Assembly: GCA_024404915.1 (NCBI GenBank) | Contig: JAKSPJ010000002.1 | Location: 62,001-126,000 of the forward strand | Origin: Oscillospiraceae bacterium | Lineage (GTDB): Bacteria; Bacillota; Clostridia; Oscillospirales; Ruminococcaceae | Direction: 5' to 3' | DNA: 64,000 nucleotides | In this document: in pieces, positions 1 to 7,948 of the stretch | Layout: every line of letters begins with the position of its first letter | Position numbering within the stretch: the first letter of the stretch is position 1 | Translations under genes and position numbers: made by a program | Notes under the pieces: generated by a model | Databases searched by the model: none | Seen by the model: the letters and a program-made list of their open reading frames with translations, nothing else | Told to the model about the DNA's origin: nothing

Positions 1-2716
1 GATACAGACGGGAATGATAGGTCCACTGATTCAGCACACGCAGCTTTCCTGCCGTTGCCAGTGCCGCCACAGAGTCCTCACTGATTACCGCCATTCCCAG
101 GCTGGTAATCAGCTTGTGAATGCCATGGTTGATTTCCTTATCAATGTGATACGGTCTGCCAGCCAGCACAATAATATTTCTGCCGTCTTTCCGTGCCTGC
201 TGAATAACCTTCTGTGCTTCTCCTGCCACATCAGCAGTATACTTTGCCTGGGCAGCATAAGCACACTGAAGAGCGTTTTTCAGGTCGCCGCTGAAACGAT
301 AGGGTGCAAGTGCCTTCTTCAAAGCCAGATACACACCTTTTTTGCGGTTCAGGTCCATATAGGGCGTCACAAAGTTTTTCGCTGTCAGCTTGCTGTTATT
401 AGCACGCAGAAGCTCCGGATAATATGCAACCACAGGGCAGTTATAGTGGTTGTCATTATCACCCTCATCCAAGTTATAGCTCATACAAGGCCAGAAGATA
501 AAGTCCACATTCTGTGAAAGCAAATCCTCAATATGGCCATGCGCCAGCTTCGCAGGATAACAAACCGTATCCGACGGAATGGTATGCTGTCCCTGATAAT
601 ACACATCACGGTCACTCTCACGGGAAAGCCGCACACGGAACCCCAGCTGCGTAAACAATTCCGTCCAGAAGGGCATCTGCTCATAGAAGGAAAGTGCCAT
701 CGGCAGGCCGACTGTACCACAGGGTTTTCCTGCCGGCTTACGCTGCGCCTGAGAAAGAATCAGCTGATACTTATAATCATAGAGGGATGGAACATCCTCT
801 GTATTCTTCTTGCCTGCGCCCTTTTCGCAGCGGTTTCCGGAAATATAGCGGCTGCCATCCGGGAAAATAACAATATTCAGTCCGCAGCGTGCAGTACATC
901 CGCCACAGTTTGCATTGGTTGTGCGATAGCTGAAATTGCGCAGCTGCTCCTCCGTGATTGTAGTGGTCTGCTGCGGTGCATGCTCCTGTGCATACAATGC
1001 GGCACCCACCGCACCCATCAGGCCGGACACAGCCGGGCGGATGACATCTCTGCCCAATTCCATTTCAAATGAGCGCAAAACCGCATCATTCAGGAATGTG
1101 CCGCCCTGCACAACAATATTCTTGCCCAGCTCCTCCACGGATTTTGCACGAATAACCTTATAAACCGCATTCTTGATAATGGAGGAGGAAAGTCCGGCAG
1201 AAATATCTTCAACTGTTGCGCCGTCCTTCTGTGCCTGCTTGACAGAACTGTTCATAAAAACGGTACAGCGTGAACCCAGATCCACAGGATGCTTTGCAAA
1301 CAGTCCCAGCTGAGAAAATTCTGCAATTTCATAGCCCAATGCCTGGGCAAAGCTCTGGATAAAAGAACCACAGCCGGAAGAACAGGCTTCATTCAGCATA
1401 ATGCTGTCAATGCTGTGATTGCGGATCTTAAAGCATTTGATGTCCTGCCCGCCGATGTCCATGATAAAATCCACATCCGGGCAGAAATGTGCCGCTGCTT
1501 TAAAATGGGCCACCGTTTCCACAATGCCGAAATCAATACCCAGTCCTGCCCGAATAAAATCTTCTCCGTAACCTGTTACCGCCGAAGCACGGATTTTCAG
1601 GTCAGGATGTTTTTCTGCGTAAACCTTCTTCAGCTGCTTGACAATACGGTCCAGGGGCTGACCTTTATTGGCTGCATAGTATTGATACAGCAATTCGCCT
1701 TTTTCTGTCAGCAGAACCAATTTCGTGGTGGTAGAACCTGCATCAATGCCCAGATATGCATCTCCTGCATAGGTATGAATATCTGCAAAAGGCAGGTCGT
1801 GGGATTTATGCCGCTGAATAAAGGCTTCATAGTCTGCTCTTGAGCTGAACAGCGGCTTGCCTGTTACCATATTGCCGCCCGTTTTTGCCTGTGCAATCTT
1901 TTTCTGCACGGATTCCAGAGAAACCGGTACTGTGGTCTGTTCTGCATACATTGCACAGCCGTATGCCACAAATACCGGAGCATTCTCTGGGAAAATGGCA
2001 TGCTCTTCATCCAGCTTCAAAGTGCGTACAAACGCCTGCCGCAGGCCCTTCAGGAAGGACAGCGGGCCGCCCAAAAACAATACTGTTCCTTCAATGGCTC
2101 TGCCCTGTGCCAGACCGGAAACAGTCTGATCCACTACCGCCTGAAAAATACTTGCCGCCACATCTTCCCGTCTTGCACCCTGGTTCAGAAGCGGCTGAAT
2201 ATCTGATTTTGCAAAAACGCCGCAGCGGGATGCAATAGGGTATCGCTTTTCCGCCTGCAAAGAAATCTGATCCAGTTCATCTGCGGAAATGCCCAGCAGA
2301 GTGGCCATCTGATCAATAAATGCACCTGTTCCGCCTGCGCAGGAGCCATTCATGCGCTGCTCCACACCACCGGTCAGAAAAATCATTTTGGCATCTTCAC
2401 CGCCAAGCTCAATGACAACATCTGCCTTGGGATAATCGTGCTTTACTGCCAGAAATGCCGCATGCACCTCCTGAACAAATGCAATATCTGCACTCTGTGC
2501 CAGTCCCAGTCCTGCAGAACCGGTAATGCAGATATGGAACAGCACATCCGGGAATTGTTCCTGCAAATGCTCCAGCTGTTCTGTAACCGTTTCCCGCACA
2601 CGGGACATATGTCTCTGATAGCTCTGTGACAGAATCTGATTCTTTTCATCAATAATCACTGTTTTGACAGTTGTCGAACCGACGTCAATACCAAGTGAAT
2701 ATACAATCTGTTCCAA
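1..2716 (-). CDS. Acyl-CoA dehydratase activase-related protein (BadF/BcrA-type ATPase), 3' end outside window
   Basis: This partial gene has about 905 visible codons and its C-terminus lies beyond the left edge. The translation begins LEQIVYSLGIDVGSTTVKTV. It holds two successive ASKHA-fold activase modules: the first phosphate loop IDVGSTTVK is near residue 10, and a second one, LGIDAGSTTTKLV, near residue 330. Each is followed by a glycine-rich segment (GSCAGGTGAF; ACSSGCGSF) that in the HgdC/BadF family surrounds the [4Fe-4S] cysteine. After about residue 650 comes a CGGCTARCGL cysteine cluster and the start of the DUF2229/HgdB-like part. In the family these proteins use ATP to drive electron transfer to 2-hydroxyacyl-CoA dehydratases; the substrate here is unknown. 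The start is a TTG placed 8 nt after AGGAGG; no ATG fits. Identity as the large (about 1400-residue) clostridial activase family is confident. Confidence 0.9.
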   Translation of the reverse strand, partial: MEQIVYSLGIDVGSTTVKTVIIDEKNQILSQSYQRHMSRVRETVTEQLEHLQEQFPDVLFHICITGSAGLGLAQSADIAFVQEVHAAFLAVKHDYPKADVVIELGGEDAKMIFLTGGVEQRMNGSCAGGTGAFIDQMATLLGISADELDQISLQAEKRYPIASRCGVFAKSDIQPLLNQGARREDVAASIFQAVVDQTVSGLAQGRAIEGTVLFLGGPLSFLKGLRQAFVRTLKLDEEHAIFPENAPVFVAYGCAMYAEQTTVPVSLESVQKKIAQAKTGGNMVTGKPLFSSRADYEAFIQRHKSHDLPFADIHTYAGDAYLGIDAGSTTTKLVLLTEKGELLYQYYAANKGQPLDRIVKQLKKVYAEKHPDLKIRASAVTGYGEDFIRAGLGIDFGIVETVAHFKAAAHFCPDVDFIMDIGGQDIKCFKIRNHSIDSIMLNEACSSGCGSFIQSFAQALGYEIAEFSQLGLFAKHPVDLGSRCTVFMNSSVKQAQKDGATVEDISAGLSSSIIKNAVYKVIRAKSVEELGKNIVVQGGTFLNDAVLRSFEMELGRDVIRPAVSGLMGAVGAALYAQEHAPQQTTTITEEQLRNFSYRTTNANCGGCTARCGLNIVIFPDGSRYISGNRCEKGAGKKNTEDVPSLYDYKYQLILSQAQRKPAGKPCGTVGLPMALSFYEQMPFWTELFTQLGFRVRLSRESDRDVYYQGQHTIPSDTVCYPAKLAHGHIEDLLSQNVDFIFWPCMSYNLDEGDNDNHYNCPVVAYYPELLRANNSKLTAKNFVTPYMDLNRKKGVYLALKKALAPYRFSGDLKNALQCAYAAQAKYTADVAGEAQKVIQQARKDGRNIIVLAGRPYHIDKEINHGIHKLITSLGMAVISEDSVAALATAGKLRVLNQWTYHSRLY

Positions 2717-2760
2717 ACAAATGACCTCCTTTGCCGTATAGTATGGCATCATACAATATC

Positions 2761-2769
2761 ATTATACCA
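2761..2769 (-). promoter_or_regulatory. Extended -10 promoter of the activase gene
   Basis: On the minus strand this reads TGGTATAAT, an extended -10. It lies about 45 nt upstream of the TTG start. No good -35 is visible, which fits an extended -10 promoter. Confidence 0.5.
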
Positions 2770-2840
2770 TAAACGGCAGAAAAAAGATACCCCCACACCT
2801 GCAAATTCACGAAATATTCACAAGTATTTCGCCTGAATGT

Positions 2841-2877
2841 AACAAAAAACGCCTCAATTCCATCATGGAATCAAGGC
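2841..2877 (-). terminator. Intrinsic terminator of the SGNH hydrolase gene
   Basis: In the minus-strand RNA a 12-bp stem (two G-U pairs) with a 3-nt loop at 2851-2877 is followed by a T run (A run at 2843-2849 on plus). It lies about 20 nt after the SGNH stop codon. Confidence 0.75.
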
Positions 2878-2894
2878 ATTTTCCGAATCGGAAT

Positions 2895-3887
2895 TTACGA
2901 GTCCGCTCTGACATAGTTTTCATAGCCGTAGGGCAGGCCGTCCTTTCCGTAGCCTCCTACTTTCAGCGTCTCCACCAGCTGTTCACACACCTGTTTCATA
3001 ATCACATAATAGGCGTTCGGTGCCAGATGGATACCGTCTCCGCCGTTATACTTTGCATTCAGACAGGGGGGCGTGCTCTCCCAGGATTTCAGACCCGTGG
3101 CAATATCCAGGTATTCTTCCTTTGCACCTTCCAGATGTGCCTGCATGGTCTGATTAAACAGGTTAATACGTTCATTGGAGCTGAACTGAATATCCGGACG
3201 AATCGGCGTAATGGATGCCACATACAATTTGACATCCGGCAGTGCCTCATACACCGCAGCAAACAGTTCATCGTACTTTGCACAGTATTCCTCAGGGGTA
3301 ATAATGTTAATATCATTCATGCCCATGGAGAACACCACATACTTCGGTGCCAGCAGCTGCAAAGCATAGGTAACGCCAAATTCCTCCCCACGCACCGGGA
3401 ATCTGTTCTCGAAGATATTGCGCACACCTACAGAGCCCTTTGCAACGCAGTTGTCATTGGGCAGAATGCTGTACACTCTGAATCCGCTGCAAATACTATC
3501 GCCCACAAATACTGTCTCTGTCAGGAAGGAATGATGCTCCTGTGTCAGTCCATACTGGTCCGGCGGAGCTGTTTCCGCATGCATAGTGGTAGTCGTTGTG
3601 GTGGTAGTGGTCGTTGTGGTTGTGGTGGTCGTTGTTGTTGTGGTGGTAGTCGTTGTTGTGGTGGTCGTAGTTGTAGTGGTTGTTGTTGTTGTCGTTGTTG
3701 TCTCCGGCAAGCTTGTTTGTTCTACAGAGGGATTCTGTCCGGCAAGAGATGTGTCATGGCTGGAAGTAAAGAAGTGTATAAAACTGCTTCTTGACAATAC
3801 ACCGAAACACACCGCAAGCAAAAGCATGATACCGGACAGGCACATATCTCTCCGGAACTTTCTCTTGCGTGAAAGTTTCCGTGACAT
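2895..3887 (-). CDS. Membrane-anchored SGNH/GDSL hydrolase with 39-residue poly-threonine linker
   Basis: This is a 330-residue protein. A basic N-terminus and one hydrophobic segment (about residues 15-32) suggest a signal anchor. A run of exactly 39 threonines (codons at 3585-3701) then precedes an SGNH/GDSL hydrolase domain. Visible blocks are VFVGDSICSG (catalytic serine), FSMGMND, and DGIHLAP carrying the Asp-His pair. The family includes acetyl-esterases acting on polysaccharides and lipases; the substrate cannot be read here. The threonine codons are mixed (ACT, ACC, ACG, ACA), so this is a selected protein linker and not a simple DNA slippage tract. Such linkers are typical of Ruminococcus extracellular enzymes. 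The gene is monocistronic, with its own promoter and terminator. Confidence 0.85.
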   Translation of the reverse strand: MSRKLSRKRKFRRDMCLSGIMLLLAVCFGVLSRSSFIHFFTSSHDTSLAGQNPSVEQTSLPETTTTTTTTTTTTTTTTTTTTTTTTTTTTTTTTTTTTTTTMHAETAPPDQYGLTQEHHSFLTETVFVGDSICSGFRVYSILPNDNCVAKGSVGVRNIFENRFPVRGEEFGVTYALQLLAPKYVVFSMGMNDINIITPEEYCAKYDELFAAVYEALPDVKLYVASITPIRPDIQFSSNERINLFNQTMQAHLEGAKEEYLDIATGLKSWESTPPCLNAKYNGGDGIHLAPNAYYVIMKQVCEQLVETLKVGGYGKDGLPYGYENYVRADS

Positions 3888-3926
3888 ATTGTTTCACCGC
3901 TTTCTCTTTCTTTATGGTATCATCTT

Positions 3927-3955
3927 ATTTTACCATGAATGGCCGTAAATGTCAA
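3927..3955 (-). promoter_or_regulatory. Sigma-A promoter of the SGNH hydrolase gene
   Basis: On the minus strand, TTGACA (3955-3950), a 17-nt spacer, then TAAAAT (3932-3927). It lies about 40 nt upstream of the start codon. Confidence 0.85.
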
Positions 3956-4007
3956 CCATTCATTTCCGTTTCCGGAATAAATATTGAGAGTCCTTTGCGT
4001 TCCTGCC

Positions 4008-5645
4008 TCAGCCCTGATTCTGATCCGCAATCAGGTGGTCTGCGCCATAGATGCTGCGCAGCTTCGGCTTCTCAATCTTGCCTGTGGGATTTCTTGGTAC
4101 TTCCGCAAAAATCAGCTTACGGGGACGCTTGTAGCGGGGCAGCTGTTCACAAAAAGCATTCATCTCATCTTCAGTACATTCGCAGCCGTCCTTCAAAGAG
4201 ATAATTGCCGCTGCAATCTCGCCCAAACGCTTGTCCGGAAGTCCGATTACTGCAACATCCTTGACCTTCTCATTGCTGCGGATAAAATCCTCAATCTGCA
4301 CAGGATAGAGATTCTCTCCGCCGGTAATAATGACATCCTTTTTACGGTCCACCAGAAAGACAAAGCCGTCCTCATCCTCCTGTGCCATATCGCCGGTACG
4401 GAGCCAGCCATCCGCCGTCAGCACCTGCTTTGTAGCCTCCTCATCGTGATAGTAACAGGTCATCACGCCCGGGCCTTTCACGCACAGTTCGCCCACTTCG
4501 CCACGGGGCACAATCTCACCCTTTTCGTTGATAATCTTGCTTTCCCAGCCATAGCCTGCCTTGCCGATGGCACCCACCTTATGGATATTCTCCACGCCAA
4601 GATGCAGCGCACCCGGTCCGATAGATTCGCTCAAACCATAGTTTGTATCATACTGATGATGCGGGAAATACTTTTTCCATCTGGTAATCAGGCTGGGCGG
4701 CACCGGCTGTGCGCCAATGTGCATCAGCCGCCACTGGGAAAGCTCATAGTCGCTCAGAGTAACCTTTCCGCTTTCGATGGCATCCAGAATATCCTGTGCC
4801 CAGGGCACCAGCAGCCACACGATGGAGCACTGTTCCGAGGATACTGCGTCCAGAATCACACTGGGAGATACACCACTCAGGAGCACGGCTTTTCCGCCCA
4901 CCAGAAAGCTGCCGAACCAATGCATTTTTGCACCGGTATGATAAAGCGGCGGAATGCAAAGGAATACATCATCCTTTGTCTGACCGTGATGTGCCTGTTC
5001 CACCTTGCAGGAATGCATCAGGCTCTCATGGTTGTGCAGAATTGCCTTGGGGAAGCCGGTCGTACCGGATGAAAAATAGATTGCCGCATCATCCTGGTCT
5101 GTCAGCGTAATGTCAGGTGCAGCACTGGAGGCATTGGCAGTCAGTGCATCATAGCTTTCCGCAAAGCCCGGGCAGCCCTGTCCGACAAACAGAAGCATTC
5201 TTCCCTTGCTGAGGGTTTCCGCAATCTGTTCAACTCTTCCGATAAATTCCGGTCCGAACACCAGAACAGAGACATCTGCCAGCTTTACGCAGTATTCGAT
5301 TTCATCAGCTGCATAGCGAAAATTCAGCGGCACTGCCAGTGCACCAATCTTCAGGATACCAAAATAGATTGGCAGCCACTCGATACAGTTCATCATCAGG
5401 ATTGCCACCTTGTCTCCCTTTTTCACGCCACGGGACATCAGAAAATTGGAGAACCGATTGGCTTTCTCATTAAATACGCTCCATGTAATCTCACGGCGGT
5501 AGTAATTCGGGCGGGAGGGTTCAATCAGTTCAAATTCCTTCCATGTAACCCGTCTCGGCTCTATGACAGCCGGGTTCAGTTCTACCAGGGCAGTGTCATT
5601 TCCGTATAGTTCCACATTTCGTTTCAATATTTCTGTAATCGGCAT
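4008..5645 (-). CDS. AMP-dependent acyl-CoA synthetase/ligase
   Basis: This 545-residue class I adenylate-forming enzyme is full length. The AMP-binding P-loop is IYFSSGTTGFPKA near residue 195. YGLSES near 337 is the adenine-binding motif. GDMAQEDEDGFVFLVDRKKD near 420-437 is the hinge, with the conserved Asp and Arg, and the C-terminal catalytic lysine sits in NPTGKIEKPKLR near 520. The family forms acyl-AMP and then acyl-CoA from a carboxylate, ATP and CoA. Overall shape suggests a fatty, aryl or branched carboxylate as substrate. Proximity to the dehydratase activase (one gene away, same strand) hints at acyl-CoA metabolism, but the two have separate promoters. No clear terminator follows the stop codon. 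Confidence 0.88.
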   Translation of the reverse strand: MPITEILKRNVELYGNDTALVELNPAVIEPRRVTWKEFELIEPSRPNYYRREITWSVFNEKANRFSNFLMSRGVKKGDKVAILMMNCIEWLPIYFGILKIGALAVPLNFRYAADEIEYCVKLADVSVLVFGPEFIGRVEQIAETLSKGRMLLFVGQGCPGFAESYDALTANASSAAPDITLTDQDDAAIYFSSGTTGFPKAILHNHESLMHSCKVEQAHHGQTKDDVFLCIPPLYHTGAKMHWFGSFLVGGKAVLLSGVSPSVILDAVSSEQCSIVWLLVPWAQDILDAIESGKVTLSDYELSQWRLMHIGAQPVPPSLITRWKKYFPHHQYDTNYGLSESIGPGALHLGVENIHKVGAIGKAGYGWESKIINEKGEIVPRGEVGELCVKGPGVMTCYYHDEEATKQVLTADGWLRTGDMAQEDEDGFVFLVDRKKDVIITGGENLYPVQIEDFIRSNEKVKDVAVIGLPDKRLGEIAAAIISLKDGCECTEDEMNAFCEQLPRYKRPRKLIFAEVPRNPTGKIEKPKLRSIYGADHLIADQNQG

Positions 5646-5691
5646 TTATGATCTTCCTTTCATCATATCATACAGTCAATGCTGTATGTAT

Positions 5692-5720
5692 ATTTTAACA
5701 CAAAAAAGTGCTAAAGTCAA
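5692..5720 (-). promoter_or_regulatory. Sigma-A promoter of the acyl-CoA ligase gene
   Basis: On the minus strand, TTGACT (5720-5715), a 17-nt spacer, then TAAAAT (5697-5692), about 45 nt upstream of the ATG. Confidence 0.85.
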
Positions 5721-5760
5721 TAGAAAATATAACAATCTGCAAATCCCAATGAAATCATAA

Positions 5761-5793
5761 TAAAACCATCACAGCAACGCCATGATGGTTTTA
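5761..5793 (-). terminator. Terminator of the GGDEF fusion gene
   Basis: A 10-bp inverted repeat AAAACCATCA / TGATGGTTTT (5762-5771 and 5783-5792) lies directly after the stop codon. Its T-rich arm serves as the tail. Confidence 0.7.
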
Positions 5794-5798
5794 TAGAA

Positions 5799-7733
5799 TC
5801 AATCTCTCCGCAGATAACGGGACTGCCGCCGTTTTTTCTGCTCATACATCACCTGGTCTGCCTGCGAAATCAGCGCAAACAGCTTCATATCAGAGGTCAC
5901 CTTTGTCACAATGGCACCAATGCTGGCAGCCAGTTCATAGGGCTTATGCAGAATACCGTTCATCTCCGTCAGCTTTTCATTGAACCGCTGTTCCAGCAGT
6001 ACCGCATCCTGTTCTGTGGCATTCGTGCCCAGCAGAATAAACTCATCGCCGCCGAATCTTGCACAAACCTGTTTTTCTGTGCAGACACCTTTAATAATGG
6101 ATGCCAGCTGCCGCAATGCAAAGTCGCCTTCATCGTGCCCGAAATGATCATTGACATATTTCAGACCGTCCATATCCACAAAGGCAATCAGCATGGCCTC
6201 CCCTGTTTCCACACATTGCCTGAACATCTTTCCACCCTGGCGAATAAAGCCGTTGCGGTTATTGATATTGCAGAGCGGATCCAGAACATACAGGCGGTCC
6301 AGTTCCTCTATGGCATGGTTCAGATAGGATATTTTACGGATAGATTCCAGGGAATGGCTCAGGTTCATCAGCAGTGTGTGGCAGAGCATACTGCGAATCG
6401 GGAAATCACCATTCTGAATCACAAAATATCCAAGACAGTGCTCCCGGAAATGCAGCGGAAGAAAGAAGCTGACATTACCGCCTGTCACCGGAGGAATCGG
6501 ATACATATCCCGGCTCTGGAAGCTTTCCACATTTGTCACAGACTGATTCTGCCAGATCAAAGGTGCACTCATGGTAACGGAATAGCCATGCACCAGACGT
6601 TCCAATTCTTCCGTTTCCTTATAGCTGCCTGAGAAAATGCTTTTCCAGTCTTCACACAGACAAATGCTGAACATTTCGCAGCCAAGTTCCCGGATAAACT
6701 TTCCTACCACACGGACATACTCATCTGCGGTTTCAATCTCAGCCAATGCAGATGTCATGCGGTTCAGCAAAGATACATCTGCACGCATCTGCTTGACCAT
6801 TTCATAGGTATTTTTTTTGTAGGCACGCACGCCTTCCATGGTGGCAGTCTGACAGCCGCAGCTTTCATGGAAAATGGGCTTTGCCGTCAGCCGAATGGTT
6901 TTTTCACAGGATTCCCCCCTCAGTATCTTCATAAGAAGATTGCAGGAAAGGATACCTGCTTCCTCCAGGGGACGCTCCACCGTGGTCAGCACCGGACTGT
7001 AATGCCGTGCCTGAATAATTGCGTCAAATCCGGTTACAATCACATCTTCCGGCACACGGATGCCCTGTTCATTCAATACGCTGATGGCTTCCATTGCCAT
7101 GGCATCATTTGCACCGATAATGGCATCCGGCAGAGGCATACCGGAATCAAGAAGCTGTTCCACCGCATATTTTCCATCTGCACGATGGAAATTGCCGTAG
7201 TAGACATGGGAATCATCCCAGGGAAGATGATACTGCTGCATCACATCACAAAATGCCTGATATCGTACAGCCGCCTCCGGATTCGACATGGGGCCGGAAA
7301 TAAAATACAAATCCTTCGCATGGTGCACTTCAATCAGATGTGTCACCATACTGCGCATGGCGGCTGCATTGTCAATACAGATATTATAAAAAGAAGATGT
7401 GCTGTCGTGGTCAAACACAACCGTCGGGACCCCTGATTTCTCAATCCGTTCAATAATCTCCCTGCGAACATCCACATGGTCAATGGTATTTGCCAACAAG
7501 ATAATGCCGTCAAACTGTTCCGTCTTCATCAGCGAAAAAATATTATTCTCGCCCGTATCATACATGTTATTTTCCATTGCGCCGCTGAATGCGGAAAAGC
7601 AGGCAATATTGGCATGCTGTTCTTTTCCAGCCTTGATGATTCCATTCAGCACATTGCTCTGATATTCCTCATTCATGCCGGAGGCTATCACAGCAATATG
7701 TGCAAATGCGCCATTTTTCATCCGTTCAATCAC
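5799..7733 (-). CDS. Periplasmic-binding-protein-like sensor / diguanylate cyclase (GGDEF)
   Basis: This is a 644-residue three-part protein. Residues about 10-290 resemble the LacI/GalR sugar-binding core (AHIAVIASGMNEEYQSNVL, GANDAMAMEA, VIVTGFDAI), but no N-terminal helix-turn-helix precedes it. Residues about 310-460 form an uncharacterised GAF-like region. Residues about 485-644 are a GGDEF domain with an intact RFGGDEF near 561, preceded by DPLCNINNRNGF and ALLIAFVDMDG-like blocks. The active-site signature predicts c-di-GMP synthesis. No RxxD inhibitory I-site is present five residues upstream. No signal peptide or membrane segment is seen, so it is probably a cytoplasmic ligand-gated cyclase, perhaps sensing a sugar. 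It is monocistronic, with promoter and terminator. Confidence 0.88.
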   Translation of the reverse strand: MIERMKNGAFAHIAVIASGMNEEYQSNVLNGIIKAGKEQHANIACFSAFSGAMENNMYDTGENNIFSLMKTEQFDGIILLANTIDHVDVRREIIERIEKSGVPTVVFDHDSTSSFYNICIDNAAAMRSMVTHLIEVHHAKDLYFISGPMSNPEAAVRYQAFCDVMQQYHLPWDDSHVYYGNFHRADGKYAVEQLLDSGMPLPDAIIGANDAMAMEAISVLNEQGIRVPEDVIVTGFDAIIQARHYSPVLTTVERPLEEAGILSCNLLMKILRGESCEKTIRLTAKPIFHESCGCQTATMEGVRAYKKNTYEMVKQMRADVSLLNRMTSALAEIETADEYVRVVGKFIRELGCEMFSICLCEDWKSIFSGSYKETEELERLVHGYSVTMSAPLIWQNQSVTNVESFQSRDMYPIPPVTGGNVSFFLPLHFREHCLGYFVIQNGDFPIRSMLCHTLLMNLSHSLESIRKISYLNHAIEELDRLYVLDPLCNINNRNGFIRQGGKMFRQCVETGEAMLIAFVDMDGLKYVNDHFGHDEGDFALRQLASIIKGVCTEKQVCARFGGDEFILLGTNATEQDAVLLEQRFNEKLTEMNGILHKPYELAASIGAIVTKVTSDMKLFALISQADQVMYEQKKRRQSRYLRRD

Positions 7734-7805
7734 CCTTTATTTCTTTTCATCTTTCTGCTTTGTGAAATGTCCTGCGACATTTTGCTTTTTGATACTTATT
7801 GTATT

Positions 7806-7834
7806 ATTATAGCACGAGCACTAAAAAAAATCAA
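7806..7834 (-). promoter_or_regulatory. Sigma-A promoter of the GGDEF fusion gene
   Basis: On the minus strand, TTGATT (7834-7829), a 17-nt spacer, then a consensus TATAAT (7811-7806), about 70 nt upstream of the ATG. Confidence 0.8.
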
Positions 7835-7911
7835 GCAATTCTACGAAATCCAGCAAGATTTAATGGAATTATAAATATTTCAGCAAAGACTTCTGAATGC
7901 TGCCTGCAAAC

Positions 7912-7942
7912 AAACAGGGGATGCTGACAGCATCCCCTGTTT
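7912..7942 (-). terminator. Terminator of the NSS transporter gene (symmetric hairpin)
   Basis: A perfect 14-bp stem AAACAGGGGATGCT / AGCATCCCCTGTTT with a 3-nt loop lies just beyond the symporter stop. The short T runs on both sides make it usable in either direction. Confidence 0.8.
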
Positions 7943-7948
7943 TCATTA

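Noticed and set aside
3586..3948. Plus-strand frame encoding a 39-valine run
   Set aside because: It is the complement of the 39-threonine linker of the SGNH hydrolase and has no ribosome site or family likeness.
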